Notes: a model not told the origin generated them from the letters alone. DNA of 62,622 nt from an uncultured Roseburia sp. (GCA_947088345.1 CAMUGE010000010.1:1-62622); one strand, 5' to 3'; shown: positions 34,401 to 43,334, numbered from the stretch's first letter. Numbers and translations are program-made.

Positions 34401-35950
34401 GACTGTCGGATCTGCAGTTCTCCGGGTTCATATTCACCAAGAATATTGCGGCAGAAACTTTCGCTGTATGTCCTGTTAAATTTCCCCTCCATATCGTCAA
34501 ACTGCCTGACTTTCGCGCCAAGCGCGCCGGCGCGTTCCGAATATTTTTTATCCTGTTCGCGCAGCTCCTCCAGCTTTATTTCCTCCTCAGACTGTCTTAG
34601 CTCCATGTTGTCAATCAATTTGACGCAGTCCTTACGTTCCCGCTCTTTCGCGGCGAGAAGCGCAGTATAATATTGTTTTAACTGCGCGCCGAGCCGATTG
34701 CGCTCCGGCTCAAGGTCTTCTTCCTTTTTTTTGCACAGCAGAAAGCGTTCCTGCTCAAGCTTTGCGTCCTCTTCACACTCGACCGCCTCTTCGCGCTGTT
34801 TCGCACAGATCAGGCGATGCAGCGTCTGTGCAATCTTCTCCCTGCCATAATTCAAATCATCGCGCTCAATCTTTAACATATCCAGGTTGCTGCCGCAAAA
34901 ACGCTCCTCATCCGCAATCCGGTGAATTTCTTTAGAAATCTTTTCATATTCCAGATACTTTAACTGTTCTGTCAGCCTTACGACCCTTTCATCCGCCAAA
35001 GCGGCATTTTGCTTCTCCTGTTCACAGGCGCGGTGAAGCTTTGACAGAAAGTCTGCAATACGCGATTCCTGGCGCGCCGCCTGACCCGCGGCGTCGCGAT
35101 ACGCTATGGCGCCGGACTGTATCCGCTCTGCTTCCTGCTCAAATGCACGAATCCTGTCTCTGCGCTCAATTTTTGACTGGTTGTCTTTATACTGCCCGAT
35201 ATATTTCTCCGAGATATTCTGAAATTCGCGCATACGGTTTCTGTCGCGGTTCAGCTTATTTTCTACCGTATCCAAAAACCATTTTTCAAGCAGTCCCCTC
35301 TCGTCTCTGCAGTCGGCAAACAAATCAGAGAGCCCGGACTCTCTTAAATTAACCTTTTTAATAATCGTCTCCCACTCTTTGTAATGAATCTGATATTCGG
35401 CCAGCTTTTCAAAATACTGTCTGGACTGCGCCGGAGAGCTCATATCATAAGAAAAGAACGGAATGCTCCGTTCCCGCTTATATGTCTCAAACAGCTGTTT
35501 ACAGGCATGGAACCCTTTAAGCGTCACATTTTTTTTCGTCTTCTCCACGACCGGAAGACGATGGATATCCTGTTCGCAATGTCCTTTATACTCCGCGATA
35601 AACTGCACCACCTCAAGATCATCGGCGCGCTCCTCTGAAATCTCCTGACTTTTGCGCACCATCATACCGGTCAGCACATAACCCGCCCCCTGGTCAAGTT
35701 TCCACTCCACAAGAATAAATGTAGGCTTTGCGGATGTAAAGTAACTGGCGAACGGACGATCTTTTGCATTCCGGTAATGTTTGTGCACAAACGGCGCCAT
35801 GATCATCTGTGCCAGAACTGATTTGCCGCCTCCGTTGCGCAGTGAGAAAAGCGTGCTCTCCCCTCCAAGTGAAAACGTCTCGTCGCTGATGCGTATTGCG
35901 TTGTTATTATAATTTAGATTAATCAGGCGAATCGCATTGATTTTACTCAT
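31466..35950 (-). CDS. jetC: Wadjet JetC, SMC/MukB-like ATPase
   Basis: This 1494-residue motor has an N-terminal P-loop (SLRNGGGKSVLAQ, about 36-48), long coiled coils with a hinge-like break in the middle, a C-terminal signature NSGGEGFLSAFVILSALL, and Walker B KVLLMDNPFAQTNA. This is the JetC/MukB-like subunit of Wadjet, which extrudes DNA loops and lets JetD cut small circular DNA, protecting against plasmids. The start is the ATG at 35950 with GGAGGGGAGA just ahead, eight codons inside the longest frame. It overlaps the jetB stop by 8 bp and is last in the operon. Confidence 0.93.
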   Translation of the reverse strand: MSKINAIRLINLNYNNNAIRISDETFSLGGESTLFSLRNGGGKSVLAQMIMAPFVHKHYRNAKDRPFASYFTSAKPTFILVEWKLDQGAGYVLTGMMVRKSQEISEERADDLEVVQFIAEYKGHCEQDIHRLPVVEKTKKNVTLKGFHACKQLFETYKRERSIPFFSYDMSSPAQSRQYFEKLAEYQIHYKEWETIIKKVNLRESGLSDLFADCRDERGLLEKWFLDTVENKLNRDRNRMREFQNISEKYIGQYKDNQSKIERRDRIRAFEQEAERIQSGAIAYRDAAGQAARQESRIADFLSKLHRACEQEKQNAALADERVVRLTEQLKYLEYEKISKEIHRIADEERFCGSNLDMLKIERDDLNYGREKIAQTLHRLICAKQREEAVECEEDAKLEQERFLLCKKKEEDLEPERNRLGAQLKQYYTALLAAKERERKDCVKLIDNMELRQSEEEIKLEELREQDKKYSERAGALGAKVRQFDDMEGKFNRTYSESFCRNILGEYEPGELQIRQSEYEKEKSSTEHEKADLKKEIEQYKAQAKSLQRKTEDEMADQIRLESKQRENAAQIASFEAELAERRVILHYYNIKEEDLFDTEKILSQAEQKLAETERMRRGLEKEWDEADKSYRRLAQGRVLELSDEFLNLLSEAGIQFVYGMEWLGKNRYTAEKNRELVARHPFLPYSLILSRRELKRLSSLDERIYTSSPVPIIVREELEGSGRQQKEGAVRSFSGFSFYVWFNDNLLDEEKLKNMLDEKADRIRKLDAAILRRKQEYAEYIEKREKIRNQKVSGRDYEAAKEARENLNQRFMASEQGLLRMREELETLENSRIRKEQVFAKKEQELSYQNRRISDFSEFMDGYEVYQENRRLLEKNKKEKERVLNLQKLTFEKIQKLRQELVTAQNMRSLLERAVEDCEKKQMRFLQYAADADVISGKKNEYSGSGSEAAQAENERNSGGVLTGFGVQEAEARYDAITGGIGAEQKELELRVFAAQKRLAKAQEEYNRLLDKYGLSGGETDGVRYSRKEEAHQEVLLEDQDRKIAQKERMIHEQEIQCALLKQQREAKYAQMRERCEQEEPVKKAEIQTIDYADAMKKIEYERNEAKEEQKQILTKIQGMETNLTALAEYEDFICREQIEWEFDVSVLTGAQLTKQKGILIRDYHFYLEQKRQMRSGLERVLNEIVRAEEFSENFYRKPIEAMLLLTDDAELVLRQLNVTLISYRSLMEKLLVDISLVEKEKEKIVELIGDYLKEVHENLNRIDRNSTITIRERPVKMLKLELPDWEENEPFYRQRLFDELDDITARGIAMLEENQPVLEYLGTKLTTKSLYDAVVGIGNVRIRLYKIEEAREYPITWADVARNSGGEGFLSAFVILSALLYYIRKDETDIFADRNEGKVLLMDNPFAQTNAAHLLKPLMDMAKKTNTQLICLSGLGGDSIYNRFDNIYVLTLIAANLRNDMQYLKAEHMRGSQEETVLAAQIEVMEQQELVF

Positions 35951-36671
35951 TCTCCCCTCCCTCCCCGGCTGCATTCAGCACACGTTTGACACGCAGAAAA
36001 TGATTCTGGTTTAACAGGTTCCAGTCCATAAAATTGTCCAGCTTCTTTGTTGTTTTTATCATTTCGTCTTCCTCGACATATTCGATCAGTCCCTGCTTTT
36101 GCAGAAAATTTAAAATATGATGCAAAAATCCTTCTTTCGTTGTCTTCGCACGCGATCCCTTTTCGTCCGACCGAAGCGCCTCATACGCCTGCGCCATATC
36201 GGCCCATGCAATCCCAGCCGATTCCTCTTCCTCCTCTCCGAATCGTTTTGTCCCCTCCTTTAACCGGGCAGAAATACAGTTTTGCAGCTCTCCCACACGC
36301 ATATAATCCCGTATCCTGCTGGTTGCTCCCTGTCCGTCAAAAAATTCCACCAGAATGGTTAATATTACAAACTGTGACAGGTAATAATCCCGATCTACCC
36401 CGTTTGACTTGCATAAAAGCTGTTTTAGCTGCGCTTTGGAAAAACCAAGAAATGTATTGTCCTCCTCCGGAATCAGGTAGATGACATTCCCGTAACGCTC
36501 AATCGCACATCCCGATAGTTCGCCCTGAGATTTAACCAGATTCTGTATACGCTCATTCTCCGCATAGGAGCGGTAAAGACGTTCCGAAACCTCCTCCGCA
36601 AGCTCATGATGTTCCAGAAGATAGTAAAAAATTTCCTGCCCTGTGCGGATTTCTTCTATTTCATATGCCAT
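35943..36671 (-). CDS. jetB: Wadjet JetB, MukE-like subunit (DUF4194 type)
   Basis: This 242-residue, mostly helical protein has winged-helix features, including FVILTILVEFFDGQGATSRI and FLHHILNFLQKQGLIEYVE. Size and position between the jetA-like and jetC-like genes fit JetB, the kleisin-associated MukE-like part that links JetA to JetC. It overlaps jetA by 11 bp upstream and jetC by 8 bp downstream. Seen alone it would be hard to name; the operon makes the call secure. Confidence 0.88.
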   Translation of the reverse strand: MAYEIEEIRTGQEIFYYLLEHHELAEEVSERLYRSYAENERIQNLVKSQGELSGCAIERYGNVIYLIPEEDNTFLGFSKAQLKQLLCKSNGVDRDYYLSQFVILTILVEFFDGQGATSRIRDYMRVGELQNCISARLKEGTKRFGEEEEESAGIAWADMAQAYEALRSDEKGSRAKTTKEGFLHHILNFLQKQGLIEYVEEDEMIKTTKKLDNFMDWNLLNQNHFLRVKRVLNAAGEGGENE

Positions 36672-38289
36672 TTTCCGCCCCTTTCTGCTTTACGCGAATC
36701 AATACGTTGGAGCAACGGATACTCTTTTTTGCGCCTGTCTCGTCCTCCACCTGATCAAATACGATTGTCTTGCCGTCTTCCATCCGATAAACTTCAACTG
36801 CAAAAATTTCCGGCCGCATTTCCTCCGAAATGAACAGCAGCATTTCGTTTAAATGGAACGCGCCGGACAATTCGCTGATATAATTTTTGCGTTCTTCTTT
36901 TAAGGTCTGAATATCAATTTCTTTTCCCTTAATAAGTTCAACCATGATTTCTTTAAAAATCTGGACATTGGGAATCAACGCCTCCGTCTCATCCGCCCCG
37001 ATCTGCTCCCGTATCTCCTCCAGCGAAATCTCGTTGTTTTCTGCAGACGCTGCCATACCAAGCAGAAATCGCAGACTGGATTCGTATTTGGCCAGTTTCT
37101 CTGCCTGACGCCGTTCCTCCCTGGCCATCCAGGCCTCGTCGCCGAACTCCATCTGCTCCTCCTCTTCCTCCTCCGCTTTTCTGCGGATTGGCTTTTGCAG
37201 TTCCAGGCATTTATTCAGATTTAAAATTTTCTCCGGCGTATTGGTAAACAGCGGCCGCAAAAAAATATCGAGGCTTCCAAGCGCGTCCGGGCGCTCCAGT
37301 ATTTTTTCATATAATTCGTTGCGCAGCGAAAATCTTCGGATGAAAGACATCTGCGAAAGCTGCTCCAGTTCTTTTGTGTATAATGACTTTAAATCAAAAT
37401 GGCTGTTTAGAATCTTTTGATGCTCGTCAATCGTTCTGTTTAAATAATTTTCTATGATAGTCAGATTTTTGAGTGTCTCCTCTTCTTTCTGATCGAGTCT
37501 GCGCACTGAAAAATCAATCTCCTCAAGCTCTCTTTGCCTTGTCATGACAAGTTCTCTGTAATTTTGAAATTTCTGTTTTGTATCTCCGATCGTATCCAGA
37601 TTTTCGACCAGTACCGATTCATATTCCGCGACCGAATAGCTTAACGCGTTCCTGCGGATGCGGCTCATCGCTTCCTGCGTTTTCTGGAGCTGGATGCGCA
37701 TCAGGTTAAAAACATTTTTAATATCGTCTACAGCTTTATCATAACTTTGCTTTTCCAAATGCATTTTAAAAATCATTTCATGTATGGTAAGCTTCATGTT
37801 GTTTTCAATTTCTAACGTGGATAACAGCAAATTGTAGCCGTCTTCGGTCAGATAATAGGAGGTGCGCCGCAGTTCGGAATCCACGTACACGATCCTGTTT
37901 GCCACATAGCTGACATGCATAATCTGGTATGCGCGCTGTTCAAAGTCAAACCCGTCAAAATACATCGCCTTTCCTTCGTTCGAGAGCACAACATTGATTA
38001 AAAAATCGCCCAGCGCGCGACAGTCCTCAAAACTCATATTTTTTTCGAAATAGCGCATATTCAGATTATCAAGATAAGCGCCGATATCGTCGATCGTGCA
38101 GTTTTCTTCTTTCAGCGACTGCTCCATCAGGTAGAGCAGCAGTGTAAAAATAACATTCATCTGCTCATCCGCTTTCAGAAAACCGTACTGTTTCCAGATC
38201 GCTTTTTGACTGCTGTTTGAAATCAACAGCGCATAGCGCCCGACATGCTTCATTCGCTTCGGAAACTGGTTTAGAAAATCATACTGCAT
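36661..38289 (-). CDS. jetA: Wadjet JetA, MukF/kleisin-like subunit (DUF5716 type)
   Basis: This 542-residue protein starts MQYDFLNQFPKRMKHVGRYA, has an N-terminal winged-helix region and helical bundle, a middle coiled coil (about 190-320), an acidic linker (EEEEEQMEFGDE) and a C-terminal winged-helix-like end. That is the layout of JetA, the kleisin-like bridge of the Wadjet complex. The ATG at 38289 has GGGAG six bases ahead and lies inside the end of jetD (11-bp overlap). Confidence 0.88.
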   Translation of the reverse strand: MQYDFLNQFPKRMKHVGRYALLISNSSQKAIWKQYGFLKADEQMNVIFTLLLYLMEQSLKEENCTIDDIGAYLDNLNMRYFEKNMSFEDCRALGDFLINVVLSNEGKAMYFDGFDFEQRAYQIMHVSYVANRIVYVDSELRRTSYYLTEDGYNLLLSTLEIENNMKLTIHEMIFKMHLEKQSYDKAVDDIKNVFNLMRIQLQKTQEAMSRIRRNALSYSVAEYESVLVENLDTIGDTKQKFQNYRELVMTRQRELEEIDFSVRRLDQKEEETLKNLTIIENYLNRTIDEHQKILNSHFDLKSLYTKELEQLSQMSFIRRFSLRNELYEKILERPDALGSLDIFLRPLFTNTPEKILNLNKCLELQKPIRRKAEEEEEEQMEFGDEAWMAREERRQAEKLAKYESSLRFLLGMAASAENNEISLEEIREQIGADETEALIPNVQIFKEIMVELIKGKEIDIQTLKEERKNYISELSGAFHLNEMLLFISEEMRPEIFAVEVYRMEDGKTIVFDQVEDETGAKKSIRCSNVLIRVKQKGAENGI

Positions 38290-39286
38290 TGTCGTCTCCC
38301 ATAAAATCTGTATATGTTAAAATCTCCTGCGGCACATATTTACCCATCGTAAGGATCTTTTGCATTTCCGCCTGATCTTCCTTTGTGAAATAGGAAAAAA
38401 AATGACCGGAAAGACTGCGATTCTGACAATCGCTTGTATCCGGCAGCTCTGCATACCCACGCCGCCCTGCTTTCCTCGTCATATTGCGGTAAGCCTGCAC
38501 AAACGGCGCTATTTCATGCGTCCCGCCAAACGATGCCGCCAGATGCTCATAGATCCCGATCCCCTCATAGTCCAGATCGCCAAAATACAAAATCCGGTTC
38601 TCCGCAGCATTGATATGCGGCTCAACGCTAAAGCTAAAATCCTCAAAGGATCGATAGATCCCTTTTCCGGCCCCATAAATTAAAGACGCGATTTTTTCGC
38701 CGAATATGTGCTTTGTCCCGTCAATTAAGCTTTTTCGCATACTGTAAAAAGTATCTTTATTTTCTAATATCAGAACCGTCTGCGGCGTCCCCTTATCGGC
38801 GGAATAATAGGCAAGCGGCTCGGTCGTATGGTAGACATGAAGCTGCTCCAACGAAACGCCGCAATGAGAGAGAATTTTTCTGCCCTGCTCCCGCTGCAGA
38901 AACTTCTCCCGCCCGAATATCTGAAAACTCCGCTCGTTTATGGATGCGTACTCCAAAACGTCGTCCTGCGTATCCAGAAAATACTGATTTAAAAGCTTTA
39001 CCCATCTTTCTTCCTGCAGATACACCTTAGGATGATTCAGGTAATAATCGGTACAGATCGCCGGAACCATGGCAAATTTAAGTTCCTGCTCCTGACGGCT
39101 GTAATCGGGCTGCTGCTCATTTATCCAGTAACTGGTGTGAAGCGCCGGCGTTTTGCCGTTGAGCAAAGAAGTCTTTACCGGCTTTAATTCATTCTTTTCA
39201 ATCCGACTAAGAATATAACGGTATTGGTCGGCATAGGCTTCTTTTTTACTTTCTTTCAGCAGCTGTTCCAGTGAGATGCGTTTCAT
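38279..39286 (-). CDS. jetD: Wadjet JetD, TOPRIM-type nuclease subunit (DUF3322/DUF2220)
   Basis: This 335-residue protein has an N-terminal helical part and a C-terminal TOPRIM-like core: LILENKDTFYSM supplies the conserved Glu and ILYFGDLDYEGIGIYEHLA the DxD pair that binds metal. JetD is the endonuclease that cuts DNA captured by JetABC. It is the first gene here, giving the order D-A-B-C. The start is the ATG at 39286, where GGAGG lies eight bases ahead; an ATG five codons earlier overlaps that site. Confidence 0.9.
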   Translation of the reverse strand: MKRISLEQLLKESKKEAYADQYRYILSRIEKNELKPVKTSLLNGKTPALHTSYWINEQQPDYSRQEQELKFAMVPAICTDYYLNHPKVYLQEERWVKLLNQYFLDTQDDVLEYASINERSFQIFGREKFLQREQGRKILSHCGVSLEQLHVYHTTEPLAYYSADKGTPQTVLILENKDTFYSMRKSLIDGTKHIFGEKIASLIYGAGKGIYRSFEDFSFSVEPHINAAENRILYFGDLDYEGIGIYEHLAASFGGTHEIAPFVQAYRNMTRKAGRRGYAELPDTSDCQNRSLSGHFFSYFTKEDQAEMQKILTMGKYVPQEILTYTDFMGDDNAV

Positions 39287-39382
39287 TTGAGAGGCCTCCA
39301 TGCCATTTTAACAAAATATTCCACTTCATTATAACACTATTTTAATAAATTGAATACTTTAATTTCTTAAAATAAGACCGTT

Positions 39383-39988
39383 TCACTCCTGTTCCCACGC
39401 CCTCGCCTTATCAAAAAAAGTGCTCTTTGGCATCCCGCAGGCTTTCGCCGCCTGTCTGAGCGAGATTTCTTTGTCCTGCCAGCTTTTCCGAACCTCCGAA
39501 AAATTATCCGGCATCCCGGCTGTCGGCCGTCCAAAGTGTACGCCTCTGGCTTTCGCCGCCGCTATGCCTTCCGCCTGCCTCTGTCTGATATTCATACGCT
39601 CATTTTCCGCCACATAGCTTAACAGCGCAAGCACGATATCGCTGATAAGCGTTCCGAGCAGATTCTTCTCTTTCCTTGTATCCAGAATCGGCATATCAAT
39701 CACTATCAGATCGGCGCCCTTTTCTTTTGTAATTATTCTCCACTGTTCATTCAGATCCGTATAATTGCGCCCCAGGCGGTCAATCGACTTGACAACCAAC
39801 ACTGAATTTCCGTCCAGCTGTTTTAGCATTTTTTTGTACTGCGGCCTGTCAAAATCTTTTCCGGACTGCTTGTCCATATAAATTTGCTGCGACGGCACTC
39901 CCATCTGCAATAATGCAATACGCTGTCTGTCCTCATTTTGTTCCCTTGTAGATACCCTGATGTATCCGTACATTTTTTGTTTTTCCAC
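39383..39988 (-). CDS. Small serine recombinase / resolvase
   Basis: This 201-residue protein is of the resolvase/invertase type: YGYIRVSTREQNEDRQ with catalytic Ser13, then DKQSGKDFDRPQ, VLVVKSIDRLGRNY, and a C-terminal Hin-like helix-turn-helix ISLRQAAKACGMPKSTFFDK. The start is GTG at 39988 behind GGAGGG. It lies just upstream of the Wadjet operon on the same strand but 96 bp away, so it may be the remnant or motor of a small mobile unit that brought the defence genes. No attachment sites were identified. Confidence 0.9.
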   Translation of the reverse strand: MEKQKMYGYIRVSTREQNEDRQRIALLQMGVPSQQIYMDKQSGKDFDRPQYKKMLKQLDGNSVLVVKSIDRLGRNYTDLNEQWRIITKEKGADLIVIDMPILDTRKEKNLLGTLISDIVLALLSYVAENERMNIRQRQAEGIAAAKARGVHFGRPTAGMPDNFSEVRKSWQDKEISLRQAAKACGMPKSTFFDKARAWEQE

Positions 39989-40289
39989 TGTTACCCTCCA
40001 TATCCGGCACGTTGTTTATTTCTCCATTATGATAGCAGGGTCATAAGGTCATGAACATCGTGCCTGCAAAAACGCGCATGACTGCGGAACCCGCAGAACA
40101 CCGAAAAGAAGTTATTTTCCGCAGAATACCGGGCGGATTTTGATGCCTTTTCGGGAGCAAAAAGCGCCGGCAGTCCGTAAATATAGTTCAAAAATCGCTG
40201 ATTGCCGGTTATGAAGAATCATGATATAATTCATATCAAAAATAGCAGGAAGACACGTCTGATCAAAATCACAGGAGGAAATCATTCAA
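39989..40289. other. Intergenic region with a plus-strand promoter
   Basis: This 301-bp divergent gap holds the resolvase ribosome site at one end and a strong promoter for the HD gene at the other. CTGCGGAACCCGCAG near 40093-40107 is a short palindrome. No gene or RNA is evident in the rest. Confidence 0.5.
40202..40230 (+). promoter_or_regulatory. SigA promoter of the HD-domain gene
   Basis: TTGCCG (-35), 17 nt, TATAAT (-10) with TGA before it (extended -10), about 60 nt before the ATG at 40290, which has AGGAGG nine bases ahead. Confidence 0.75.
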
Positions 40290-40877
40290 ATGGACGAGCG
40301 CTTAAAAAAACAGTTAGACTTTGCTCTGGAAATAGACAAAGAGAAAAATATATTCCGCCAAACCCACCTGTCGGGCCACGGAAGAAATGAAAACGACGCA
40401 GAACACGCATGGCATATGGCTGTCATGGCTTATCTGCTGCGGGAATATTCCAACGAAAAAGTTGACATTGCAAAAGTCATGCTGATGTGCCTGATCCACG
40501 ATATTGTAGAAATCGAGGCCGGAGACACATACGCCTATGATGAACAAAACAAAAAGACACAGAAAGCCAGAGAAGACGCCGCAAAAGAAAAAATATATTC
40601 TCTGCTGCCCGATGATCAGAAACAGGAACTGATCGAACTGTTTGACGAATTTGAAGCCTACCGGACTCCCGAGTCAAAATTTGCACACGCAATGGATAAC
40701 CTGCAGCCTCTTTTGCTGAACAACAGCAACAACGGCAGCGACTGGCGGGAGCATCGGGTAACATCCGGCCAGGTCTATGAACGTCAGCGAAAAACAAAGG
40801 CAGGTTCCGAACAATTATTTCAAGTAATTGATGAGATAATCCAAAATAACATCAAAAAGGGCAGCCTGCTTCCCTGA
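40290..40877 (+). CDS. HD-domain hydrolase (YfbR/YfdR-like)
   Basis: This 195-residue HD-superfamily phosphohydrolase has metal ligands in AEHAWHMAVMAYLL (His39, His42 region) and LIHDIVEIEAGD (His70-Asp71), with a later Asp in HAMDNLQPLLL. Short HD proteins of this length hydrolyse nucleoside monophosphates or related small nucleotides. It stands alone behind a good promoter. The substrate is inferred from family size only. Confidence 0.88.
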   Translation: MDERLKKQLDFALEIDKEKNIFRQTHLSGHGRNENDAEHAWHMAVMAYLLREYSNEKVDIAKVMLMCLIHDIVEIEAGDTYAYDEQNKKTQKAREDAAKEKIYSLLPDDQKQELIELFDEFEAYRTPESKFAHAMDNLQPLLLNNSNNGSDWREHRVTSGQVYERQRKTKAGSEQLFQVIDEIIQNNIKKGSLLP

Positions 40878-40992
40878 AAACATTTACAGCAGAAAAAGTC
40901 CATTTCACATCATATTGGTTGATACTTTCTGACAGTCTGCCGAAACATGCTTCGTAGAACAGAAAACAGGAACATTCAGAAAGGAGAACAAC

Positions 40993-41784
40993 ATGATGAT
41001 GTCAATTGGCAGCATAGGCGGAATGGGCGCCGCTATGCCTGCAGGCAACGGCGGGCTTTGCGGACAGAATGATTCCGTCAGCAAAAATATTGAAAACCAG
41101 ATCGCAAACGCACAGAAAAAACTGCAGGAGCTCTCTTCCAGCAGCGAACTGACGCCGGAAGAAAAAATGAAAAAAAGGCAGGAAATCCAACAGGAAATCA
41201 CAAGCCTGACACAGCAGCTGCGCCAACACCAGATCGAGCAGCGCAAAAAACTGCAGGAGCAGACGTCTTCCGCAGACAAATCAGCGTACAATTCCCCCAA
41301 AACGGCAAATGCTTCCGACAAAAATACGGGGCTGTCCATGTCCCGGTCAGATATGCAGGCCGTTCTCGCCGCGGACTCTACGATAAAGCAGGCGGATGTA
41401 TCAGGCAATACTGCAGCGCAGCTTGAGAGAAAAGGCGCCGTACTGAAATCAGAGATCAAAACGGATGCAAGCAGAGGGGCCGACACCTCCAAAAAAGAAG
41501 CGGAACTCGCCTCCCTGAATGAACGCGCACAGGCGGCAGGCAGGTCACAAATCTCCGCTCTCGCTGACGCAAACAAAGAGCTGACAGCAGCTTCTGCTGA
41601 AAAGGAAACAAAAACAAATCATACAGAAAAAGAAGACGAAAGAAAAGAAGCAGAAAACAAATCCGGCGAGGCAGCTGACACTGCCGAAAAAAACGACGAT
41701 ACACAGACTGCTGCCGTGAAAGGACAGGAAACAACCGACGCTTCTCAACGAACCGCATACGTACCTGTCGATATTTATCTGTAA
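40993..41784 (+). CDS. FlxA-like coiled-coil protein
   Basis: This 263-residue protein has a Gly/Met-rich start, a coiled coil of about 65 residues (NIENQIANAQKKLQELS to RQHQIEQRKKLQEQ), and a long disordered tail rich in Ala, Lys, Glu and Thr. The coiled-coil part looks like the FlxA-like family seen in many gut Clostridia, of unknown role. There is no signal peptide. Three consecutive ATG codons open the gene, with GGAG six bases before the first. It ends in a strong hairpin terminator. Confidence 0.6.
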   Translation: MMMSIGSIGGMGAAMPAGNGGLCGQNDSVSKNIENQIANAQKKLQELSSSSELTPEEKMKKRQEIQQEITSLTQQLRQHQIEQRKKLQEQTSSADKSAYNSPKTANASDKNTGLSMSRSDMQAVLAADSTIKQADVSGNTAAQLERKGAVLKSEIKTDASRGADTSKKEAELASLNERAQAAGRSQISALADANKELTAASAEKETKTNHTEKEDERKEAENKSGEAADTAEKNDDTQTAAVKGQETTDASQRTAYVPVDIYL

Positions 41785-41846
41785 TCAAACGGGCAGGCAC
41801 GCTTCCATAAACTTTTGCACTTCAGAAAAAAATCTCTATCCTATCA

Positions 41847-41875
41847 CAAAGAATCCGGCAGAGCCGGATTCTTTG
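41847..41875 (+). terminator. Terminator hairpin after the FlxA-like gene
   Basis: Perfect 13-bp inverted repeat CAAAGAATCCGGC/GCCGGATTCTTTG with a 3-nt AGA loop, 63 nt after the stop codon. It carries only a short T stretch. Confidence 0.65.
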
Positions 41876-41947
41876 CCTGCAGCGGACTGCTTCTGCAGCA
41901 TAATTTCTCTTTGCCTGCAGCGGACTGCTTCTGCAGCATAATTTCTC
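41872..41947. repeat. Two perfect tandem copies of a 38-bp unit plus a partial third
   Basis: Copies at 41872-41909 and 41910-41947 are identical; a third begins TTTGCC at 41948 and then diverges. Each unit contains CTGCAG...CTGCAG, which can fold. The array starts inside the terminator stem and lies between convergent genes. Confidence 0.8.
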
Positions 41948-42004
41948 TTTGCCGCAGTCCCGCTACCTTACCCATGCCATATGAGATCACAGCCCATATA
42001 CCCG

Positions 42005-43153
42005 CTACACTTTCCATTTACTCTCCGAAACCTTTCTTGCAAAAAGCCGCTTTTTGATAAACTCCCGAAACAGCGTATAGAGCACAGAACACAGCGGAAT
42101 AAACAGCAGGATTCCGATAAATCCAAACAGATTGCCGCCGACTGTCACTGCCGCCAGCACCCAGATGGAGGGCAGTCCAACTGAATTGCCGACAACATGC
42201 GGATAAATTAAGTTTTCTTCAATCTGCTGCAGCACAAAAAACAGAATAATAAACCAAACTGCCTGCATCGGATCTACCATTACGATCAAAAAGATTCCGA
42301 CTGCACAGCCGATAAATGCTCCAACAACAGGCACAAGCGCCGTGATTGCGATCACAATTCCATTTAACATTGCATAGGGAAGCCCGAATATACTCATTGT
42401 AACCACAAACATGGTTCCAAGAATCACTGCCTCTAAACATTGTCCGGAGAGAAAACTCGAAAAAATCTGGTTGGACAGCGACGCTACGGAAATTATTTTT
42501 TCTGTCGCTTTTTCCGGGAGTATCGCATACATTACCTGCTTCGCCTGGGACGCCAGCTTCTCTTTCTGAAAAATAACATAGACAGAAAATGTAAAACTGA
42601 TCACAAACATCGTGACACCGCTGATCACGCCGGAAAAAAATCCTACGCCGGAATCTAAAAGCCCTGATGCGGCAGTCTGGACAAAAGCGACGATCGACGA
42701 TGAGACCGCCGACCAGTTGATATTCAGGTCCTCAATCGCCGGCTGCAGCGCAGGCCACTGTTCCGCCAGATCCTCAACCCAGTATTGTGCCGACGAAAAC
42801 GCTTTCGGAATCTGGGCCACAAGTGTAGCCGCCGTATTCCCAAGTTCCGGAATTACCACAACGAGAGAAAGTACAAAGATGCCGATTACTGCAAGAAGCG
42901 TCAAAATGTATGCTACCGGTCTTTTTAGTTTTTCCAGTTTCTTATTTTTCGGAAACAGGAACTTTTCGATTCTTTTCATTGGAACATTGAGTATAAAGGC
43001 AATTGATCCGCCGATCAGAAACGGCATGAGCAATGCGATCAGGAAATTAATAAAGTTTAAAATTACATCAAAATGCTCCAATCCGCAATACAGTAAAATT
43101 CCGATCACCAGTATCTGGATCAGATGTTTTTTGGTCTGTTTTGATATCTCCAT
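42005..43153 (-). CDS. AI-2E family transporter
   Basis: This 382-residue membrane protein has about eight helices with the family pattern: FLIGGSIAFILNVPMKRIEKFLFP at the start, a large loop (about 125-190), and the conserved end region PVVGAFIGCAVGIFLI...QQIEENLIYPHVVGNSVGLP. The family includes TqsA-like exporters and Na+/H+ antiporters, so the substrate is unknown. Start: ATG at 43153 with GGAGG five bases ahead, seven codons inside the longest frame. It is divergent from the GH5 gene. Confidence 0.9.
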   Translation of the reverse strand: MEISKQTKKHLIQILVIGILLYCGLEHFDVILNFINFLIALLMPFLIGGSIAFILNVPMKRIEKFLFPKNKKLEKLKRPVAYILTLLAVIGIFVLSLVVVIPELGNTAATLVAQIPKAFSSAQYWVEDLAEQWPALQPAIEDLNINWSAVSSSIVAFVQTAASGLLDSGVGFFSGVISGVTMFVISFTFSVYVIFQKEKLASQAKQVMYAILPEKATEKIISVASLSNQIFSSFLSGQCLEAVILGTMFVVTMSIFGLPYAMLNGIVIAITALVPVVGAFIGCAVGIFLIVMVDPMQAVWFIILFFVLQQIEENLIYPHVVGNSVGLPSIWVLAAVTVGGNLFGFIGILLFIPLCSVLYTLFREFIKKRLFARKVSESKWKV

Positions 43154-43172
43154 AGGCGCCTCCTTTTTTTCC

Positions 43173-43201
43173 ATTATATCGGTCAGACATTAGAATTGCA
43201 A
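43173..43201 (-). promoter_or_regulatory. Promoter of the AI-2E family gene, with flanking inverted repeat
   Basis: On the minus strand: TTGCAA (-35), 17 nt, TATAAT (-10). The -35 lies in AATTGCAAG (43194-43202), repeated inverted as CTTGCAATT at 43235-43243 on the side of the divergent GH5 gene. Confidence 0.6.
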
Positions 43202-43334
43202 GCCATAAAAATCAGAACCAATGTTCGCAAAGCACTTGCAATTGTCTTTGTATTATGATACCCTCAACTGAGAACATTTCCTAAATAAAACAGGAAACAA
43301 AGAGATTATCACACAATCTGGGGGAACATACACG

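Noticed and set aside
31466-39286. Housekeeping MukBEF or SMC-ScpAB condensin
   Set aside because: The TOPRIM-type JetD gene and the JetA/JetB sizes fit Wadjet; MukBEF operons lack JetD, and ScpA/ScpB are much smaller.
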